NCBI GenBank assembly: GCA_033961575.1
Contig: CM066738.1
Span: forward strand, 86,501,478 to 86,565,477
DNA length: 64,000 nt
Reading direction: 5' to 3'
Source: Aselliscus stoliczkanus
Lineage: Eukaryota > Chordata > Mammalia > Chiroptera > Hipposideridae
Below, in pieces: positions 57,511 to 64,000 of this stretch. The stretch's first letter is position 1. Each line of letters starts with the position of its first letter. Made by a program: the position numbers and the translations under genes. The notes under the pieces are model-generated. The model was not told the DNA's origin. It worked only from the letters and a program-made list of their open reading frames with translations, and did not search any database.

Positions 57511-58582
57511 TATATCTTATGTCAAATAAGTGAATAAATATGGAAGTTTAATACCTTTATTTTTACAGATGAACAAGATGGGGCTAAAATCTAAAGGACT
57601 TGTATAATCTCACAAAACAATTTAATTTTAGAATTGGATCGAGAGTCCTGGCCCCTTCCCCCAGAGTGCCCAGGACACTGCTGAACACATGACAAACTCA
57701 ATGCGTACCTGTCGGTTTGAATTTACGAGCACCAAAATTAAAATTGTTTGCTTGGTTGCTTTCCTCATGGCATTGGACATCTTAGCATAAAGACATGGCA
57801 TGAAATCTGATTGATTTGGGATGTGAGCAGTAATCTCAGAGTTGCCTCTGAAACTCTGCCTCCCTATCTCCCTTACCATAGAGTTGTCATATATGAGGCT
57901 TTAGCACCCTTTGTGTTTTTTGATTTCTTCTCCCACCTGTCTTGCTGCCCTGGCTCTCAGCAGGTAGCCTCACTTTCTTCACTCCTCTTGCTGTATGGAT
58001 TCCAGATTCATTTCCTTGAAAAGCATTAACACTGCTCCTTTCATTATTTATTAATATTATTGTTACAAATAGTGTTATTATTTGACTTGCTCTCAGGGAG
58101 ATTTCCTGTTCTGGAGTCAGTGCACATGAGTTTCTGTCTGCATATTCACTGCCAGAATAATCCATATGCCTCCTTTTCTGAAAATTCCCACTAGGAATGT
58201 TGGAAACCTTACAAACTTTGATTGAGCTGCCCCAGGTCAAATTGAACATCTGGGAAAGAACTTCTGCCTCAGCTGCAGTTGTGCATCCTTAAATACCCTA
58301 GTGACCAAGTTCTAGGAGGAGGATTGGTGTGGGGTTACATTTTTCACAAAAAGTATGCGTATATTTAAACATTTCATTATATGGTCAAATCAGACTCTGT
58401 GTACATGGGCACATAATAAAGTAAAATTTGGCAATTATCTGGTTCATTTCATCAAGTCAACAGCCAAAGGAAAGTATCTAGTCTGGCAAAAAGGGTTTTG
58501 GAAGTCAATCTTACACAAGTTCAGTAATTATATTCCTCATATGTGTAAAAATGTATACTGAAATTATTTTACTTTTTCAAAG
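57511..58582. other. unassigned intergenic sequence
   Basis: No family recognised. The 120-codon minus-strand frame at 57887-58249 resembles no known protein; no splice signals support it. Confidence 0.4.
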
Positions 58583-58627
58583 TAGAATACTTCTATTATT
58601 ATAGAAGTATTAATAGAATACTTCTAT
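58583..58627. repeat. two interlocked perfect hairpins / direct repeat
   Basis: TAGAATACTTCTAT occurs at 58583-58596 and 58614-58627, with its complement ATAGAAGTAT(T) in between (58601-58611). The middle arm can pair perfectly with either neighbour: 10 bp with a 4-nt loop, or 11 bp with a 5-nt loop. Confidence 0.9.
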
Positions 58628-58899
58628 ATCATGTTAATTACAGTGAGTCTCACTAATCTCTACCACAATGCTATATATTTCAAATAAATAAAATGCATAT
58701 TATCAATTCTGCTCTTATTATTTCAGGTATTCTTCCATTATCTATTACATACATATCCAGTTTGAGAAAAAACAACAAACAAAAAAACAGACATCTGAAG
58801 ACTAAACTCAGCATTGTCTAAATCTTATATAAATAAATGTTTTCGATCTCCCCCAAAATTGTCTTGTCTTAATTCATCAACCACATCAGTTACTAGCAC

Positions 58900-58946
58900 A
58901 AAAGGAAGAAAGCTAGGAAGAAAGGAAGGGGGGAGGGAGGGAGGGA
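58900..58946. repeat. purine-rich GGAA/GGGA tract
   Basis: Irregular AAGG, AGGAAGAA and GGGAGGG units. Confidence 0.85.
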
Positions 58947-60029
58947 ATGAATTATGATAAAGTTAGGTGTGAATGGTGTCCTTATGGGCACTGTTTAAAG
59001 ACATATGCAAAAGCCCCCCACTCAGCATCCTTTCCCATCCTTTTATCTACACCTACCCCTTCCATGACCTGCCTGGTAAGTCCTATTAAGCTTTCCTTCT
59101 TTTTTGAAAAATCATCTGACTTTAGGCTTCGAGTTCCATATAGACAGTTGGGAAAGCTGATAAAAAACCATGAAATAATGAATACCGTGGCTACTGAGAG
59201 GGTTAATTAATTATACATCCCATCTTAAGGGTTTCCTATTGCATCTCTGAGGTCAAGAGGTAGAGATGAATGAGCACTACAGATATTCTGAATCGATGGC
59301 TTCGTATTTATATATGACAAACTTGTTCTTCCTGCATATCCATTTAGATTTTTTAAAAATAACGTGCATGTGGAAATATACTAATCTTGTCCTCAATTAA
59401 CAATTGTAAATCTGTCTGTTGCAAAGCCATCACCTGTGTGTCAGGAAGGATTGATTTACAAAGAACCAAGTAAAATGCAATCTCCACAGCTCAAGGGGAG
59501 AAGAATATGATTATCATTTTCAAACATTTGAAAGGATTAAAGACTGGTGAGGGGTGCACCTCAGAAGGCTAGAGTTGGATGCTTCCCCAGAAAACTGGTA
59601 TCACATCTTTCAGAGTCTACAGAAATTGGTAGAAATCTGTGGAGGATGTGCCTATGACATTTTCTCTACTGTTTGCTTCCAGCCAGCCTGGAAGCCCCCT
59701 GCCTTAAGGTCTTGGCACTGAAGCATTAATCTAGTTCCTCCCAGGAAGTAGAAGTAGGGTATGATAATTACAAGTGGTGGTGGCCTGCAGCAAAATTGAA
59801 GAATGGGGGAAGTTTCCTTTGGCGATTTTCTACCTGCACTCCTCAGCTATTCTAAAATACACCAAGTTCTTAGCTTGTAAAGGGGCTCTGATACACCTTC
59901 CAACTGCATTTGCATTTTAATAGGAGGCTCTGGGAGATAACAGGTAAAAAGATTCAGAGAAATAAAGGTCAAATGGTATACAATATTAGGAAACAATAGT
60001 ATTGGAATTTTTTTAATGGAAAGGCTTCA
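58947..60029. other. unassigned intergenic sequence
   Basis: No family or exon recognised. Confidence 0.45.
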
Positions 60030-60460
60030 ACACTCTCCTTTTACTCCCCTGATCTCTACTTTGTTTTGCATGTTGAGCTGGACCACAATTCCTCTCCAGT
60101 CACATCTCAGCTTACTGAAACTGACATGATCTCTTATCATAACACTTTGGATATACTTCCCTCCTGCTACAATGCTCTTCTTTGTGCTCAGGTGAGATGC
60201 ACTTCCTCTTGGAAGACATCCTGGACCTTCCAATCCTAGGGAAAGGTGGTCACAGTGTGATCCACAGGCATCTCTCTCCTACCTGCCTCACTCACAGGGT
60301 AATTTGAAACATGTCTTTTAATGACCTGGAAAGCTGTTTATTTGTCCCATATGCTCACTGAGAGCAGGAATAATACCCCTACGCTATTTTTACTATTATT
60401 TTCTCAGGGCCTTACATACTACTGGATATAAAGTAGGTTACTCAGTATTTGTTGCATGTA
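60030..60460 (+). mobile_element. L2 LINE 3' region
   Basis: TTGTCCCATATGCTCACTGAG, AGCAGGAATAATACCCCTACG, CTCAGGGCCTTACATACTACT and AGTAGGTTACTCAGTATTTG with TTGCATGTATG are the L2 3' end. The pyrimidine-rich part upstream (60040-60300) fits the preceding L2 segment. An A run (60462-60478) follows. Confidence 0.7.
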
Positions 60461-61149
60461 TGAAAAAAAAAAAAAAAATACTTACCTGCCCTGCTCCCTA
60501 CTCCTCTAGCTCACTGGTCCTTTCATACTTTAAGGACACACATGTGATCTGAAGCAAATACATGCTTTAACTGAAATATCCTCTTTGTCCATCCTAAACA
60601 GTAAATTTGGTAGGTGATTATGACAGAGAAAACACATTTGAATGAGGTGGGATGAAAGTATTTAAAGACATGACAATTTTGGAAAATTCTCAAAAAAATG
60701 TCTTATGAAAATCTCTGACTGTGAAATCATATAGTGGTAGGTACTTCAGTTCTTTTGGACAATTACACACTTGAATGGACAGGACTCATGCGGGGAATTA
60801 TGTTACAGAAGGAGACCCAGGGTCTAATGCTCAACATTGGGAATTAGGTGACCTGAATCCCCTTCCCCTCATATGAAAATGGTTGCTCTGCCTCATCTTT
60901 GCTTTCATTGCCTAAAGTTTAGTCAGATACTAGTATCTCCAACCCCAAGCCAGTTAACCATAAAATTCCTATTGTAACACTCAAAACTCCCAATATTTCT
61001 TGAAGTTTTATTAGACATGGAGGTTAAAAAGCATCACACAATGGTATACAACAAATCCAAGAATTATTTTTAAAAATGTGTAGTTTGTGACCATAAATAT
61101 CTTCTTCTGGAAGGTCATGTCCTAATATGAACTCTAAATAGTTTTTTTG
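60461..61149. other. A-run and unassigned sequence
   Basis: A 17-A run is followed by sequence with no recognised family. Confidence 0.4.
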
Positions 61150-61290
61150 GCAGTTTATTTAATAGATTTGAGACTAATTTCCTCTTCTAAAAAATCAGGA
61201 TATTAATGCAGACTTCACAGAGTTATTGTGAAGGTTAGTGATAATAATTATAAAGTACTTGGCATTTATAAGCATATTTTAGTGTTCTTG
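61150..61290 (+). mobile_element. MIR 3' half
   Basis: ACTAATTTCCTCTTCTAAAAA, ATCAGGATATTAATGCAGAC, CACAGAGTTATTGTGAAGG and ATAAAGTACTTGGCATTTATA match the MIR core and 3' half. Confidence 0.8.
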
Positions 61291-63149
61291 TGCTAGTGAT
61301 TATTATTTTATAATACTTTCTCATGATTTCATAAGTTTTATTATACTAATAAAGGGACTCTTCCCCTGTTATTCCGAGGGCAGCATTTATTTGACTTAGC
61401 TATATTTGGAGGAATTTAAGGGACACAAAAATAATTTATTCCACAAAAATGTATAAAATACATACTTTGTTCTAGCTACTATATTGCATGGTACCAGGAA
61501 GCAATACTTATCTTTAAGAAACACAGTATTTGTGAGAAAAAGACAAATACTACCCTGTGTTACAACTGTGGTAATAAACATTTCAAGGCACTAATACTGT
61601 TGAGGGCCAAAGGGGCATGTCACCGGATATGGAATTTCCATAAATTTCACTAGATGGGGAAAAGCAATGAGGGTATGCAGCCCAAGAAAAATTTTATGAT
61701 GATTGGTGTGATATGTGACAAAGGAGGAGGGAAGCAGCAGAGAAGAAACATCCTATATACCATGATATCAGAAGAAAAAAATATTGCTAAAATTCATGGT
61801 TGCCCTCTAAGAATGGTCTCTAGGGCAGATGACTCTTTGTTTAGATAAATCCCTTAACTGGCATATTTGACTACAAAAGGGGAAAATCCCAGGGCAGAAC
61901 TTGGTGTTTGGAGTATAGATTTCTAACATTTAATATAACTCATTTTTTTGTGCTGCACTGTGATATAATCACTTCATTATGATCTCCCCAAATTTTAATA
62001 AAGTCTGTGACACACATTCATATATCAGTGGTATTTTGGGAAATAGTTTACATAGTGTAGTATAGGTTGTATAAGAGGAGAATGCAGATGAAGGACATAA
62101 GACAAAGAAATAAAACTGAGATATCAGTTTAACAAAACAACAAAGTTCAAAGACAAATAGGAAGATACCAGGATCAGATTTGACCTTGAGGAAAAAAATT
62201 GGCAAAAGCTATGTAACGTATTTCTTTGGGTAGAAGACAGGCAGACCAAGTTGCAGTTTTCCTGGTGAATCAGTGGTGACTAACATAGTAAGTATGGAGA
62301 TAAATAAATGAGCCTAGTGATACAAAGAAACATCAGTAGGATGTGGTATCAAATGTGACTTTGAAGCTTACAGGTTGAGAGACCAAGTGAATGGATTTCA
62401 GTACAATGAGATGAGTTTGATGAATAGACAGGAGAATAATTAATTAATTTAGAAGACAAAAATAAAGGGATTCACAATGAGTGCTGACCAAAATATTATG
62501 TTTGATTGCTTCTCTGAATGGTGATCTTCTTTCGGAGGTGTGTTAATTCTGACTTTGCTCAGAAGCAAGTCTTTATCAACCACACTTCCTCTGATACCCA
62601 CTCCCCATTAACTATTCCCAGCTGGATTATTGATTTGATTTATGAAAAATAGAGGATACCCCTCCCCTACTGCTAAAAACTGTCTTAAGGCCAGTATCCA
62701 AAAATGCTCTTTTGTTCTCCCTTACCTAAATTCTTTATAATACAGTATTCTAAACATTCTGAATTCTTTAGAATACCAGCTACTCGAATATGTCTTTATT
62801 TGATCTATAAGACTACTCTGGGTCACTCATCTGCAGTAATCTCTTTCTTTGCTCAAAATCATGAAAAAGATCTAGAAGCATTCTTCTAGTAGTACTGCTA
62901 ACTCTGCTACTACATCTCTAATGGAAAACATGAAAGAGAAGTTTTTTTCAAAGAAATAATGACTGAGAAGGTTCTAGAATCAAAGAAAATTGTATGTCCT
63001 TAGGCTGAACTAAAATATGGTTAACTAAGTAATATGAGGGATCATTTTTATCTTGAATCATTAGATCTTGGAAAAGACAACTTTAAAGCTGGGCAACTTT
63101 ATTACTGGGATTATAAGGAGTACAGTATGTCTATTAGCTCTCCGATGTT
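61291..63149. other. unassigned intergenic sequence
   Basis: No repeat family or exon recognised in 1.9 kb. Confidence 0.4.
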
Positions 63150-63289
63150 CAAAAGAAAGAAAAGGAGAGGAGAGGAAAAGGAGAGGAAGATGAGAAGGAC
63201 AAGCAAAAACAAAAAAAAACAAAAACAAAAAAAAAAAAAGAAAGAAAAAGGAAAGGGAAAGAAACATAGAAAAAGTAAAGAAAAGAAAA
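63150..63289. repeat. A/G-rich purine tract
   Basis: About 140 bp are nearly all A and G with a few C (AAAAAC units at 63205-63230). The open frames here (63034-63465 plus, 63061-63392 minus) are lysine-rich or phenylalanine/leucine-rich artefacts of the composition. Confidence 0.93.
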
Positions 63290-64000
63290 TACAAGCTGCA
63301 TCTAGAGGCAGCCCAAGAGTGATAAGATGTAACAAAGAGGAGGGAAGACAAAAGCACATGATTTCCCTGAAAGTAGATGTCAATAGCATCATTGAGATCT
63401 TGTTACTGAGCCATTGTCAACCAGTGAGGTTGGGGATTGAACAGAAAACATCTATATTGAGCTGAGACTCCAAGTTGGGGACTTGGTGTCATTAATCTTC
63501 TCTAGTGCCTAGAAGCATATGCAAATCCAATCTGGAAGAAAGTATTTCTAATGCATGCATGCAAGGTATCTATGGGTTACTATCATCCAGTTGGTTCACA
63601 ATGAAAGATCATTGAGCACAAGAATAGAGAAGCCACAGTGCATGAGTGTCAGAAAAAGCAAAAACAATAGTGTTCACAATAAGGATAGAATGTAAAAATA
63701 CAGAAAAGAAATTATAAAAATCATATGAGATATACAAATGGAAGGGAGAGACTTAAAATGCTTCTGGCTGGATGTTCAAGAGGAGACAATAGAGAAATGG
63801 TGAAGGACAATATTTATAGAGACCATCATTCAGAGTATTTCAGAGTTGATTAAAAGCACGAATACATAGATGAAGAAAATGTAATAATTATGAAGAAATA
63901 TATACCAAGACGGATTACAATATAATGGAATGAAAACAAGAAACTATCTGAAAAATTGTCCCAGGAGAAAATACAGCTCAATCACAAAAGACTTTTCAAT
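63290..64000. other. unassigned intergenic sequence
   Basis: No family or exon recognised up to the window end. Confidence 0.4.

Noticed and set aside
57887..58249. 120-codon minus-strand frame
   Set aside because: No domain, splice site or similarity recognised; within chance expectation for 64 kb.
63034..63465. 143-codon lysine-rich frame
   Set aside because: Composition artefact of the A/G tract at 63150-63289.

Overview
The window looks like a stretch of mammalian nuclear DNA, most likely from a bat. It is AT-rich and full of L1, L2, MIR, MER5-type and MaLR LTR relics and microsatellites. Two features point to a bat: tRNA-derived SINEs beginning GGGCCGGCCGAGTGG, and several Tc1/mariner-type elements with TA target duplications. 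From memory, SINEs of this style fit Yinpterochiroptera bats better than other mammals; no database was searched. I see no complete protein-coding gene, no rRNA, no functional tRNA, no CRISPR and no prokaryotic signal. The open reading frames are short and mostly lie in repeats (SINE bodies, L1 ORF2 pieces, microsatellites) or look random. The region is best described as intergenic or deep-intronic 'gene desert' DNA.

Layout. 0.4-0.55 kb: a 131-bp mariner-type MITE. 1.6-1.7 kb: a short open stretch ending in a perfect splice donor, the only exon-like candidate. 1.9-5.6 kb: L1 3' end, an L1 with an inverted 5' part (twin-priming structure), an L2 and a MaLR LTR. 8.5-11.5 kb: an old L1, a MIR and an MLT1-like LTR. 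14.75-15.2 kb: a full-length young SINE with perfect target duplications. 16-18.5 kb: microsatellites, a homeodomain-site-rich block that could be a conserved enhancer, and an 80-bp MITE. 20-29 kb: MER5-like, L2, MIR and L1 pieces, an 87-bp tandem duplication and an LTR. 31-37 kb: a second SINE family, GA tracts, MIRs and another LTR. 40.8-43.3 kb: two more long SINEs flanking a young L1-like 3' end with a G-quadruplex-type tract. 45-48 kb: L3/CR1-, MIR-, MER5- and L2-like fossils. 52-53.9 kb: a composite inverted mariner element and two short SINEs side by side. 56-64 kb: one more short SINE, purine tracts, a double hairpin, an L2 and a MIR.

No genes work together here. The history is one of transposition: ancient fossils (L2, MIR, L3, MER5, MaLR), then L1 and mariner activity, then recent SINE insertions whose 13-17 bp target duplications are still perfect. 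The most informative material is the SINE family. It occurs in a ~440-bp and a ~110-bp form that share a tRNA-like head and a near-perfect 21-nt hairpin; only the long form has a body with a 20-bp repeat array and a T+ type tail (AATAAA, then TCTTT). Next are the mariner composite with three copies of its terminus, and the exon and enhancer candidates.
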